In this document: piece after piece, positions 19,296-28,024 of the stretch
How positions within the stretch are numbered: position 1 is the first letter of the stretch
Layout of the letters: each line of letters starts with the position of its first letter
Assembly (NCBI RefSeq): GCF_009796785.1
Contig: NZ_CP047026.1
Span: 1,116,001 to 1,180,000 of the forward strand
Direction of reading: 5' to 3'
From: Polaribacter sp. L3A8
GTDB taxonomy: Bacteria; Bacteroidota; Bacteroidia; Flavobacteriales; Flavobacteriaceae
Length of the DNA stretch: 64,000 bases
Notes under the pieces: model-generated
The model's input: only the letters and a program-made list of their open reading frames with translations
The model's database searches: none
Told to the model about the DNA's origin: nothing
Position numbers and translations under genes: made by a program

Positions 19296-20076
19296 TTTTT
19301 TTTGTTTTAAAATATGATTTATTACTTACTTTATTATTTATAGAATAGATTTTATCTAAAAAATCACCTACTTTATTTTTGGTGAAATTTCCCTTGATAC
19401 TTTTACCAACAGTTATTTTTTTATTAAAATAACCTTCTCCATTTTCACCTAAATCTAATCCATAAATTTCTAATTTTTTATCACACATATCCGAGAGTAC
19501 ATAAGCTAATGCTAAAGCAATAAAGCCAGAATTAACTCCAAAAAAATCAATTTCTAATTTATTTTTAATATACATAATAAACTCTTCATAAACAGAATTG
19601 AGTGCTGGTTTAGTTTCATTATTAGTTATTAGAAACTCTCTTTTTGTTCTTGATTTAGACTTTAAATATTTATATAATAATTTAACACCATATTCTTTTT
19701 CTCTTCCTTCATTTGTCGCATAAAGAAAAACAGATCCTTTCCAATTTTCACTCTCTTTAAACGATTTTAAATATTTTATTAAGTAATATGAATCGTTAAC
19801 CACATAAACATAATCTTTTTTATTTACTAAGCTTATTGCTGCATTTGTTGTAAAATATAATGTATCATTATTAAGAACAATATTTTTAGACGAAGGACCG
19901 CTTGCTACAACTGCAATTTTATCATACTTATCTACGTCAAAATATTTGATAATATTAGACAATTCTGTATAGTTGTCATAGTTTTTAGGCACCCGCCTAA
20001 CACTCATGGAATAAAGTTTAATAATATTATAATAAAACTCATAATTCCTTTTATTTAATAATGATTTAATTTTCAT
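19285..20076 (-). CDS. Putative glycosyltransferase, GT42/DUF115-like (possible sialyltransferase)
   Basis: 263-residue protein with a Rossmann-like N-terminal part: IAVVASGPSSKNI at 54-66, then TTNAA at 76-80 and VVNDSYY at 92-98. The C-terminal half has VNSGFIALALAYVL (181-194) and IYGLDLGENGEGYF (204-217). This order (GxGPSxK, N, SGxxxxxxA, GxD) resembles Campylobacter CST-type GT42 sialyltransferases and the related DUF115/MptE-like fold. The locus makes a CMP-sialic-type sugar, so a sialyltransferase role is attractive but unproven; I cannot identify the catalytic His of GT42. It overlaps the broken methyltransferase by 11 bases. Composition is especially AT-rich and Lys/Asn-rich. Confidence 0.55.
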   Translation of the reverse strand: MKIKSLLNKRNYEFYYNIIKLYSMSVRRVPKNYDNYTELSNIIKYFDVDKYDKIAVVASGPSSKNIVLNNDTLYFTTNAAISLVNKKDYVYVVNDSYYLIKYLKSFKESENWKGSVFLYATNEGREKEYGVKLLYKYLKSKSRTKREFLITNNETKPALNSVYEEFIMYIKNKLEIDFFGVNSGFIALALAYVLSDMCDKKLEIYGLDLGENGEGYFNKKITVGKSIKGNFTKNKVGDFLDKIYSINNKVSNKSYFKTKKNEK

Positions 20077-20119
20077 TTCCTTGTTTATGACTAGTATGTG
20101 TAATTATTGTAAATCTCAT
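20066..20119 (-). pseudogene. Orphan 5' fragment of a GT4 gene
   Basis: An ATG at 20119 opens a 17-codon frame, MRFTIITHTSHKQGNEN, that stops at 20066 inside the start of the following gene. Its first residues match the start of the intact glycosyltransferase at 18430 (MKFTIITHALHKSKNQ). It looks like the beheaded start of a related gene left at a recombination junction. A functional leader peptide is a less likely alternative. Confidence 0.5.
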
Positions 20120-20121
20120 TC

Positions 20122-21060
20122 TTATTTTAATTTAAAATAATCATCCAACAAAGTGTTATTACTTCTTTTTATGTTATCCTTTCTAAAAATCATGACGATT
20201 CCTTTTGGAAGTATTGTCGAATTTAAAGATTTTGAACTGTACAATAAGTCTATATATTTAATCCATCCAAATAAAATTCTACCTAAAAATAAGAAAACCA
20301 TTCTTATTAGTCTATTCCTAGATAATTCTACTAGAAAAGAAGAGTTCATTGTAGCAATTGTTGCTGCTTTTCCTTCTGGTACTTCATATAAAATTAATTC
20401 AGATTTAGTAAACAAACTTCTTAAACCTGTGTAAGTAAATCTAAAAAAATCATAAGGATGGCTGTGGTATGGAAAATTAAATGGTACTTCAACTAGAATT
20501 TCTCCATTCTTTTTAACAACCCTTTCCATTTCTTTAGCAACTATCCATGGTTTCATAGTATGTTCTAATACTTGTGATGCAATAACCAAATCAAAAGCTT
20601 CGTCCTTAAAAGGTATTTCATGTGCGTCAAATACAATATCAGGACTAAACTGTAAATGCACATCTGAGTTTATTACTAAAGATTGATTAAAAGCATTATT
20701 ATAATAGCCAACCTTATCACCAGAACCAATTATTAATATATTTTTCCCTTTAAACTTTTCACTAAGATTCTTAAATCTTTTTTCTTGGGTAAAGTCTTTA
20801 GATAATGAAGGAAGAACTTTCTTACGAATATAATTCTTAATACTATTATTTCTATATTTAGAGCTTTGTGTTGTGAATTTAACTTCTAACACATCACTAA
20901 TTTTAAAAATACTTTTACCTTCATTAATGATAATAGGGATTTTATTTTTTATATGAAACTTAGTGTTACAAGTAAATATAATTTCATTATTGTTTATTTC
21001 ATTAACAGAACCTTTTGTTATTGGGTTTTGTAAATTTGATTTTATAAAAGCTACTTTCAT
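20122..21060 (-). CDS. Class I SAM-dependent methyltransferase
   Basis: 312 residues. The Methyltransf_11-type core lies at about 100-230: NILIIGSGDKVGYYNNAF (motif I, degenerate relative to the usual GxGxG), DIVFDAHEIPFKDEAFDLVIASQVLEH (motifs II-III) and EMERVVKKNGEILVEVPFNF. The Trm112-like short N-terminal part has no cysteines. A role in methylating a sugar or glycan terminus is inferred from the locus. It is the first gene of a very AT-rich block (18.4-21.1 kb). Confidence 0.82.
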   Translation of the reverse strand: MKVAFIKSNLQNPITKGSVNEINNNEIIFTCNTKFHIKNKIPIIINEGKSIFKISDVLEVKFTTQSSKYRNNSIKNYIRKKVLPSLSKDFTQEKRFKNLSEKFKGKNILIIGSGDKVGYYNNAFNQSLVINSDVHLQFSPDIVFDAHEIPFKDEAFDLVIASQVLEHTMKPWIVAKEMERVVKKNGEILVEVPFNFPYHSHPYDFFRFTYTGLRSLFTKSELILYEVPEGKAATIATMNSSFLVELSRNRLIRMVFLFLGRILFGWIKYIDLLYSSKSLNSTILPKGIVMIFRKDNIKRSNNTLLDDYFKLK

Positions 21061-21126
21061 GTTTTTTTTGAATTAAGTTGTATATATAATATTTCGAATT
21101 TAAAAATATTATTTAACTATCTAATA

Positions 21127-22119
21127 TTATTTTGGTTTATTAAAAACTAATGATTGTAAACCATAAAACATGCCTACAAATTCAGTAAACATTTCTTTAC
21201 TTTTCTTTGTTGTAAACACATTCAAAAAACGAATTGTCATTAATAATAAAATAATAGCATTCCATTTTAGTCTTGCTTTTAAAGATGGGCTCGGAAATTT
21301 TGTTCTCCAAACATACCACCCATTTCTAATTACCATTTTTCCGTAAGCAAACTTATTCGGTCTGCCTCCATCTTCATGATAATGATATAAAGTGGCAGAT
21401 GTATTTACAAACAATTTATGTTTTCTAGATACTCTTAAACAATATTCTAAATCTTCATACAAACCATACCCTTCAAAATATTCCGAGAATTTTATGGTAT
21501 CTACCACATCCTTTTTAAAAGAGGATACTCCTCCCATAAAATATTCTACATTATATATTTTATTATTTGGAGGTAAGTTACCGACAGAAAATCCATTTGA
21601 AAATTCTGGCATTATACAAGGAGGTTTATCAGATAGTAATCCTAGTCGCTTTCGTAAAACATTTCTGCTTCCTAAATTTCTAACATACCCATCAATTTCA
21701 TACTCCTTAAAACTTGGCTTTTCACCTTTCTTTAAAGCCTTCCATTTTACTTCATTTAAAATATAACCTCCTACTCCACCTGCCTCTGGATTTGTTTTAT
21801 AAGTAGCTATTAAATTTTTAAAATAGGCTTCTTCTAAAATAATATCATCATCTAAAAAACAAACAACGTCCATATTTTCTGATACTTTATTGATACCAAA
21901 ATTGCGTTGTTTTGTTAAACCTCTATCTAAATCATCAACTTTAAAATAATTAAGATTTTTAAACTTATTTTCATTTAAAACAATGGTTGTTTTATCATCC
22001 GTAGAACCATCAATAATAATAATTTCATTAGGATACAATTCTTGTTTTTCTACAGATTTTAGCAATTTTATAATTGCAACAGGACGCATATATGTACAAA
22101 CAATTAAGCTAAACTTCAT
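21127..22119 (-). CDS. Glycosyltransferase family 2
   Basis: 330-residue GT-A glycosyltransferase. SLIVCTYMRPVAIIKLLKSVEKQ starts the domain, EIIIIDGSTDD and RNFGINKVSENMDVVCFLDDDIILEE give the nucleotide-sugar binding block with DDD, and GGVSSFKKDVVDTIKFSEYFEGYGLYEDLEY is the acceptor-side ED block. It is unusually close to rhamnosyl-type GT2 enzymes in layout but the sugar is unknown. It overlaps the next upstream gene by 11 bases. Confidence 0.88.
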   Translation of the reverse strand: MKFSLIVCTYMRPVAIIKLLKSVEKQELYPNEIIIIDGSTDDKTTIVLNENKFKNLNYFKVDDLDRGLTKQRNFGINKVSENMDVVCFLDDDIILEEAYFKNLIATYKTNPEAGGVGGYILNEVKWKALKKGEKPSFKEYEIDGYVRNLGSRNVLRKRLGLLSDKPPCIMPEFSNGFSVGNLPPNNKIYNVEYFMGGVSSFKKDVVDTIKFSEYFEGYGLYEDLEYCLRVSRKHKLFVNTSATLYHYHEDGGRPNKFAYGKMVIRNGWYVWRTKFPSPSLKARLKWNAIILLLMTIRFLNVFTTKKSKEMFTEFVGMFYGLQSLVFNKPK

Positions 22120-23503
22120 TCTTATTCATTATAAAATTCCACATTCTTTTGTTTGTATCTTCAATGGGTAACGTTGTAATTGTTTTTATCCACTGTTCTC
22201 TACCTGCTAAGGTTTTAACTGGGTTTTCTAAAGCATCCTTAACTACATTATACACATCTTCTCTTTTATTTATCCAAAAAACAGGGTTTATTTTTTTTAT
22301 CATATCAAAATGGATAAATCTATAAATTCTTTTAACCGTCCAATTATAATTACTTTCTACATCATAATTAATGTAACAAGATGGTTTGCCTAACAAAGCT
22401 GCGTCTAGTGCCATTGTAGACCCCATATTTACAACTAATTCCGAATGAAAAATAGTATTTACTAATAAAACAAGATCACTTTTACTTGGCCCTCCTTTGT
22501 TCCATAAAAAAGTTTCGCTTCCAAACCATTCTGGTTTTAGCTCTGTTATAAGATTGGGATACTCTGCTAAAACTTCATCAAACCCATCATTTCTATCAAT
22601 AGGGTTTGGACGAAATATAATTCTATAGTTGTCCTCAATACTGTTAAGTTGTAATACTGCTTTACAAAGATCTTGTAAAAACACTGGATCATTAGGTGAG
22701 GTGGTCTTATCGTTTCCAGAGAAAAGAATAAACTTTTTAGCTGTTTCTAAATTAAATTGTGATAAAAAATCTGCTCTTTGTAACAAATAATTTTTATCAA
22801 AATAAGGTACAAACTGTGGTGTTCCTGTTATTTTAATATGAGTTGATTCTAAAAAAGGATAATGCGTTAACATTTCTTTTTTCATATAAGAACTCCATAC
22901 AAAATATTCATCTGCTTTAATTAATTGAACTCCCTTAGGAATATTATCCCAAGAATGGATAAAACAAATGGTTCTTATTCCTAAATCTTTAGCTGCCAAC
23001 ATAGGTGCAACTCCACTACTAGCTCTCTGATGCGTACAAAAAACAATACCAGGTTTGTGTTTTAACAGTTGCGTTTTACAGGCTTTATAATAACTTGTTT
23101 TTCTTGTAGCTTTATAAAATGGTTGGTCTAAATATTCAATTCCTTTTTGGGTAGAAAAAACTTTAGCAATAATTGTAATTATTATTTTTTTTAAGCGTAA
23201 TTTAATCTTGTTATTCTTATTAATTCCTATTAAATAAAATAAATAATCCTTATTTTTAAATGTTTTAACGTTAAAAAAAAGCTCTGCTTTGTTTTTTATT
23301 TTCTGAATAAAATTTAATTTCCCATCATATTCATACTTAGGTAATTTTACAATTTTATTATCAATATTGTACTGAGCTATATAATCTTGATCTGACCAAA
23401 AAGTAATTTTGGCTTTCTCTTGGTTTAAAAACCCCGATAACACAAAGTTTTTAGCGCTATACCCAGATTGTACTAATAAAAAAATATTTTTACCTTCTTG
23501 CAT
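22109..23503 (-). CDS. CDP-glycerol-transferase-like GT-B surface glycan enzyme
   Basis: 464 residues. The second half has the pattern of the CDP-glycerol:poly(glycerophosphate) transferase / UDP-glycosyltransferase-like GT-B group: CFIHSWDNIPKGV (near 180), KFILFSGNDKTTSP, YRIIFRPNPIDRNDGF, and a C-terminal HSELVVNMGSTMALDAALLGKPSCYINYD. The H-S-W-D-N and GST-A-x-D-A blocks are typical of proteins annotated as surface carbohydrate biosynthesis proteins. No membrane helix is evident. Whether it transfers a sugar or a polyol phosphate cannot be decided here. Confidence 0.7.
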   Translation of the reverse strand: MQEGKNIFLLVQSGYSAKNFVLSGFLNQEKAKITFWSDQDYIAQYNIDNKIVKLPKYEYDGKLNFIQKIKNKAELFFNVKTFKNKDYLFYLIGINKNNKIKLRLKKIIITIIAKVFSTQKGIEYLDQPFYKATRKTSYYKACKTQLLKHKPGIVFCTHQRASSGVAPMLAAKDLGIRTICFIHSWDNIPKGVQLIKADEYFVWSSYMKKEMLTHYPFLESTHIKITGTPQFVPYFDKNYLLQRADFLSQFNLETAKKFILFSGNDKTTSPNDPVFLQDLCKAVLQLNSIEDNYRIIFRPNPIDRNDGFDEVLAEYPNLITELKPEWFGSETFLWNKGGPSKSDLVLLVNTIFHSELVVNMGSTMALDAALLGKPSCYINYDVESNYNWTVKRIYRFIHFDMIKKINPVFWINKREDVYNVVKDALENPVKTLAGREQWIKTITTLPIEDTNKRMWNFIMNKNEV

Positions 23504-23506
23504 TCA

Positions 23507-23818
23507 CTATTGTTTATATATATATAAATTTTCTACCTTAAAAGAATTCAGTTTAACAGAAACTTGATAAACGACATCTTTAAATGGGATTAATTTTTGA
23601 TGAAAAAAAATATTTATTTTTACCAAAGGAATGCTAAATCCCTTTAATTTTTTAATTGAAGAATAAAGAAAGGAAGCTACGTCTTTGCAACAAAAAATGT
23701 TTGTTTTTTTAAAAACAATACCATTAAATTGATTACCAACCTTATTTACCCTTGCTAAAACGACTACTTTTTTATGAAACTGATCTTTCATTACGCTCCC
23801 TAAAACACTTATAAACAA
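23507..23818 (-). CDS. Hypothetical protein or gene remnant (103 codons)
   Basis: A minus-strand frame from TTG 23818 (or ATG 23791) to 23507, filling the gap between two intact genes. I recognise no family. The protein is basic and beta-prone (KKVVVLARVNKVGNQFNG near its start). Directly upstream, two other frames contain short coding-like runs (for instance LQAIFNEASTKIKNG at about 23860), which suggests the 3' end of a longer gene broken by several indels. I favour a remnant over a real small gene. Confidence 0.3.
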   Translation of the reverse strand: MFISVLGSVMKDQFHKKVVVLARVNKVGNQFNGIVFKKTNIFCCKDVASFLYSSIKKLKGFSIPLVKINIFFHQKLIPFKDVVYQVSVKLNSFKVENLYIYKQ

Positions 23819-23928
23819 TTATATAATTGCACTTTTTATCCATTTTTAATCTTTGTGGAGGCTTCATTAAAAATCGCTTGCAAGGTAGTTATTCTATCAT
23901 TTACGAACAAAAGAACCATCAATAAAAA

Positions 23929-25632
23929 TTAACTATTCATTAACAAACTAAAGTTTAACCATTGCCAAATATGAAAACTAGATTGATTATCTCCGTCTAC
24001 ATAATTTTTCCATTCTTGTTTTAAAACTGTGGTATCAAACCAACTAGAAAATTCTGATTTCTCTATTTTTTCTATTTCCTTATCAACAAATATTTTTAGC
24101 TCGTTACCCAACCATTCTCTTTGAGGGGTTTGCAATGGTCTTTTAGGTGCGTAAGATATAGAATCACTTAAATGTTCTGACACGATATTTCTAAGTAAAT
24201 ATTTTTGAATACCGTCTTTAATTTTATATTCTAAAGGTTGTGCAAATGCATATTCTACCAACCTGTAATCTAAAAAAGGTTCTCTTAATTCTGTACTAGA
24301 TGCCATTGATACTCTATCATTAAACCTTAAAGCTCTTGGTATTTTTGTATAAAACAAATCTCTATATTGTTTATTTAAAACCTCATCTTTAAAAGGTTTT
24401 GGATACTTGGGTTTTTGAGCTAAATCTAGAATTTCTTTAGACAGAACATTTGTTTTAAAAGGAGATTTATTTACTCCTTGAATTATAGAATTATTATTTT
24501 GTGTATAATAATCGTAACCAGCCCACTGCTCATCCATTCCCTGACCATCTAACAAAACCAACGTTTTATCTTTTCTTGCTTGCTCAAAAATCTTAGCATA
24601 GGCAATTGTTGGTACACCTCCATAAGGCTCGTCTTGAAAATAAGATACTTTTTTTGATCTCTCACAAACTTCACCAGACAATAATTTTACTTTTTCTAAT
24701 GGATTTTTTGTTAAAGAAATCATTTCTTCTACCCAAGGTAACTCATCATACCTTTCATCTTCTGTATAAAAACTATATGCTTTTATAACTTCTTTTTTAC
24801 GCGGATTCAGTTGGTTTACAAAAGCAAGTAAGGCAGAACTATCTAAACCTCCGCTTACATTAAAACCTACAGGTACATCTGATCTAAATCGTAAAGAAAT
24901 ACTATTGCTTAATAGTGCTGTATATTTCTTCTTTACAATTTTATAAGGTTCTATTTGTTGGTGTTTTTTAATTTCCTCTTCAAAGAAATACCATTTTTTT
25001 ATTTGTAAATTCCCTTGTTTTAACTCTAAAAAATGTCCGCCTGGTAATTGATTTATATTATCAAAAAAAGTTTCTTCTGGCATACCATAACTACCGTAGG
25101 CAAAATAACTTGCCCAAACTTTTTTATTTGGCAGCTTATCAATTCCGGTAGCATGCAGTGCTTTAATTTCTGATGAAAAGTAGAGGGTGTTTTCTTTTAA
25201 ATGATAAAAAAAAGGTTTTACTCCAAAACGATCTCTAGCCGCAAAAAGGGTTTTATTTAAAGTATCCCAAATAGCAAAAGAAAACATACCGTTTAAGCGT
25301 TCTAAACATTTTACGCCCCATTTTATATATGCTGCTAATAATACTTCTGTATCTGAATTGGTGATAAAGTTATAATCTAACTCCTTTTTTAATTCGATAT
25401 AATTATAAATTTCACCATTAAAAATTATCTGATATCTCTGTGAAAAATCTGTAAATGGTTGATTTGCTTCTTCTGATAAATCTATAATAGACAACCTATT
25501 ATGACCTAGAAAAACATTATCATTACACCAACTTCCTGTATTATCTGGACCTCTATGTTTTTGAGCATCTAACATTTTAAACAGCAATTCTTTACTCGAA
25601 TGATCACCAACTATTCCTGCAATTCCACACAT
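23929..25632 (-). CDS. asnB: Asparagine synthase-type glutamine amidotransferase AsnB
   Basis: 567 residues. An N-terminal class II glutaminase begins with the catalytic Cys2 (MCGIAGIVGDHSS), has RGPDNTGSW and FNGEIYNY; the C-terminal synthetase domain has the PP-loop VSGGLDSSALL and LDGQGMDEQWAGYD. Length is typical of the longer AsnB class. In glycan loci such enzymes (for example WbpS in Pseudomonas O-antigen clusters) amidate uronic acids, which is the likely role here; ordinary asparagine synthesis cannot be excluded. It is one base from the SGNH gene and part of the same run. Confidence 0.88.
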   Translation of the reverse strand: MCGIAGIVGDHSSKELLFKMLDAQKHRGPDNTGSWCNDNVFLGHNRLSIIDLSEEANQPFTDFSQRYQIIFNGEIYNYIELKKELDYNFITNSDTEVLLAAYIKWGVKCLERLNGMFSFAIWDTLNKTLFAARDRFGVKPFFYHLKENTLYFSSEIKALHATGIDKLPNKKVWASYFAYGSYGMPEETFFDNINQLPGGHFLELKQGNLQIKKWYFFEEEIKKHQQIEPYKIVKKKYTALLSNSISLRFRSDVPVGFNVSGGLDSSALLAFVNQLNPRKKEVIKAYSFYTEDERYDELPWVEEMISLTKNPLEKVKLLSGEVCERSKKVSYFQDEPYGGVPTIAYAKIFEQARKDKTLVLLDGQGMDEQWAGYDYYTQNNNSIIQGVNKSPFKTNVLSKEILDLAQKPKYPKPFKDEVLNKQYRDLFYTKIPRALRFNDRVSMASSTELREPFLDYRLVEYAFAQPLEYKIKDGIQKYLLRNIVSEHLSDSISYAPKRPLQTPQREWLGNELKIFVDKEIEKIEKSEFSSWFDTTVLKQEWKNYVDGDNQSSFHIWQWLNFSLLMNS

Positions 25633-26580
25633 TTATTCTATTTCTTTTTTTAGATTCTCTATTAATTTCTTAGTCCTAATAACTCTTCCTTTACCATTTA
25701 AATGATAGCTACTATCATAAAAAAAATCAGCCGTATAAACATTATCACTAGGTAAACCCATAAACTTAATATTTGTTTCTTTTTTTACAATATTTATATC
25801 TTTTAAGAAACCTGTATCAAATTGAGATTTTTCAATTGGGGGAAAAGCAATAATAAACCTTGCTCCTTTTTGAATGCATAGTTCATTCATTTTTTTTATT
25901 GCAGTTATAAAATCATCGCTAACCTTCATTCCGTTTAATCCCTGGTAACGTGTTTTATCTTGGGGTTTAATTTTAGAATCATTATTATAAACTAAACTAA
26001 TATTATCACCCATATAATTATAAGAAGCTCTATTGTATTGTAAAGAAGTAGCTGTTTTTTTAGCTTTAAAAAGCTTTCTAATAGCACCAATATAAAAATC
26101 TATTGAAAGTTTAGTTATTTTATTTCTTAAATTTATTTTTTGTGATGCATTAAAATCTTTCACTATTTTTGGATAATAAAAAAAGGTGGTGTACAAAAAA
26201 TCGTCTCCGTTTTCATTTCTATAATAAAATTCATATTCAGGAATATATAAAACAATATCATTTTTTGTTATATAATCTTTTGTAAGGTTTAACTGAAAAT
26301 TACTCCCTAAACTCATTGCTAGACTGGTATTTACAACGGGAATATGAAAGTTTTTCTGAATTAATGCACTGTTAATACCATAAGCAGAACTAGAACCTCC
26401 ACAAATTATAAGTTTTTGGGCGTGTTTTAAAGAATCTAATCTTTCGTATTTATTTTTTATTGCCGCAGGATAATCTTCTTTATGATTAAAATTAAACAAT
26501 ATAACACCTCCAATAAGTAATATTATCAGAGAAATAAAAATTACGATTTTAACAATTACCTTAAAAATAAATTTTTTCAT
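25633..26580 (-). CDS. SGNH-hydrolase-like membrane-anchored protein, MBOAT partner
   Basis: 315 residues with one N-terminal membrane helix (about 8-30) and a periplasmic SGNH-type domain: LIICGGSSSAYGIN (57-70, nucleophile block) and DSSYHLNGKGR with D289 and H293. Proteins of this kind (AlgX/DltD/PatB-like) take an acyl group passed across the membrane by an MBOAT protein and place it on a glycan. The MBOAT gene lies 16 bp upstream, which supports that pairing. The acyl group is presumably acetyl; this is inference. Confidence 0.78.
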   Translation of the reverse strand: MKKFIFKVIVKIVIFISLIILLIGGVILFNFNHKEDYPAAIKNKYERLDSLKHAQKLIICGGSSSAYGINSALIQKNFHIPVVNTSLAMSLGSNFQLNLTKDYITKNDIVLYIPEYEFYYRNENGDDFLYTTFFYYPKIVKDFNASQKINLRNKITKLSIDFYIGAIRKLFKAKKTATSLQYNRASYNYMGDNISLVYNNDSKIKPQDKTRYQGLNGMKVSDDFITAIKKMNELCIQKGARFIIAFPPIEKSQFDTGFLKDINIVKKETNIKFMGLPSDNVYTADFFYDSSYHLNGKGRVIRTKKLIENLKKEIE

Positions 26581-26596
26581 CTACTTAAGTTGCCTT

Positions 26597-28021
26597 TTAA
26601 AATTGAAAATAAATAAATGAAGATTTATCATCCGCAGAAATAAAATATAATAGTACAAAAACAAAGAAAACATAAAAAAAGTTTCGATACTTTTTATCAA
26701 ATACTAAAGGATACTCTTTTTTTCTAGACCACCATTCTATAATAATAAAAATTACGAGTAAAGGTATGGCCTTTTTATGGCGAATTACAGTTGGAAAAAA
26801 ACTACCAAAATCTACTATTTTTTGAATATAGTGTAAAGCATCTGTTATGGTTTCTGACCTAAAAAATATCCATGCAAAAGTTGTTAATAAAAAAGTAAAT
26901 AGTATTTGTAAAAGCTCTTTTAAACTTGGTAACAAACTATTTTCTGCAACTTCATTTAAATTATTTCTATTCTTATTACTTAAAAGTAAAGGTAAAAAAA
27001 ACAAAGCATTCAATCCGCCCCAAGCAATAAACGTCCAATTTGCTCCATGCCAAAAACCACTAACTAAAAATATTACAAATACGTTTCTTATTTTTAATTT
27101 TAAAGTACCTCTAGAGCCTCCTAAAGGAATGTATAAATAATCTCTAAACCAAGTACTTAAAGAAATATGCCATCGCCTCCAAAACTCTGCTATATCTCTA
27201 GAAAAATACGGGTAATTAAAGTTTCTCATTAATTTAAACCCAAATAACCTTGCTGTACCAATAGCAATATCTGAATACCCAGAAAAATCACAATAAATTT
27301 GAAAAGCGAAATAAATAGCGCCCATAATTAAAGCTACCCCAGATTCATTTTGGTAATCTGCAAAAATTAAATTTACTAAAGTTGCACAAGAATCTGCAAT
27401 AACCACTTTTTTTACCAATCCCCATAAAATTAATTTCATTCCAGAAACTGCTAAAGAATAATCGAATTCTCTTTTTCTAAAAAATTGTGGTAATAAATTT
27501 GTAGCTCTTTCTATTGGCCCTGCAACAAGTTGCGGAAAAAAGGACACAAAACTTGCAAAAGAAATAAAATCTTTTGTAGGTTCTAATTTTCCTTTATAAA
27601 TATCTATGGTATAACTTAATGTTTGAAAAGTATAAAAAGAAACCCCTACTGGTAATATAATATTTAAAGAGCTTACGTGCATTGTTACTCCTAAACTAGA
27701 CCAAGCTTCTACCCAACTATGGATAAAGAAATTATAATATTTAAAAAAGCCCAACATTCCTAAATTAAAAAGCAAACTACTATATAATAATAATTTTCTT
27801 TTTTTAACATTAGCTGTCTTTTTTAACATTAACCCTAATGTATAATCTACTAAAGTGCTTAAAAAAATAAGAGATAAAAATCGCCAATCCCACCATCCAT
27901 AAAAAACATAACTGGCTACTAAGATTAGTATATTTTGAGTTTTTAATTTTTTAAAAACAAACCAATATAAAATAAATACAATAGTTAAAAAGACAAGAAA
28001 TTCAAACGAATTGAACAACAT
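26597..28021 (-). CDS. MBOAT-family O-acyltransferase (AlgI/PatA-like)
   Basis: 474-residue integral membrane protein of the MBOAT family with about ten to twelve helices. Signature blocks are QIYCDFSGYSDIAIGTARLFGF (241-262), EFWRRWHISLSTWFRDYLYIPLGG with H285, and the catalytic SGFWHGANWTF with H325. It moves acyl groups from a cytoplasmic donor to the periplasm for O-acylation of an extracellular polysaccharide, with the SGNH protein just downstream as partner. It sits three bases from neuA, so the acylation and sialic-type sugar genes probably share a transcript. Confidence 0.92.
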   Translation of the reverse strand: MLFNSFEFLVFLTIVFILYWFVFKKLKTQNILILVASYVFYGWWDWRFLSLIFLSTLVDYTLGLMLKKTANVKKRKLLLYSSLLFNLGMLGFFKYYNFFIHSWVEAWSSLGVTMHVSSLNIILPVGVSFYTFQTLSYTIDIYKGKLEPTKDFISFASFVSFFPQLVAGPIERATNLLPQFFRKREFDYSLAVSGMKLILWGLVKKVVIADSCATLVNLIFADYQNESGVALIMGAIYFAFQIYCDFSGYSDIAIGTARLFGFKLMRNFNYPYFSRDIAEFWRRWHISLSTWFRDYLYIPLGGSRGTLKLKIRNVFVIFLVSGFWHGANWTFIAWGGLNALFFLPLLLSNKNRNNLNEVAENSLLPSLKELLQILFTFLLTTFAWIFFRSETITDALHYIQKIVDFGSFFPTVIRHKKAIPLLVIFIIIEWWSRKKEYPLVFDKKYRNFFYVFFVFVLLYFISADDKSSFIYFQF

Positions 28022-28024
28022 AAA

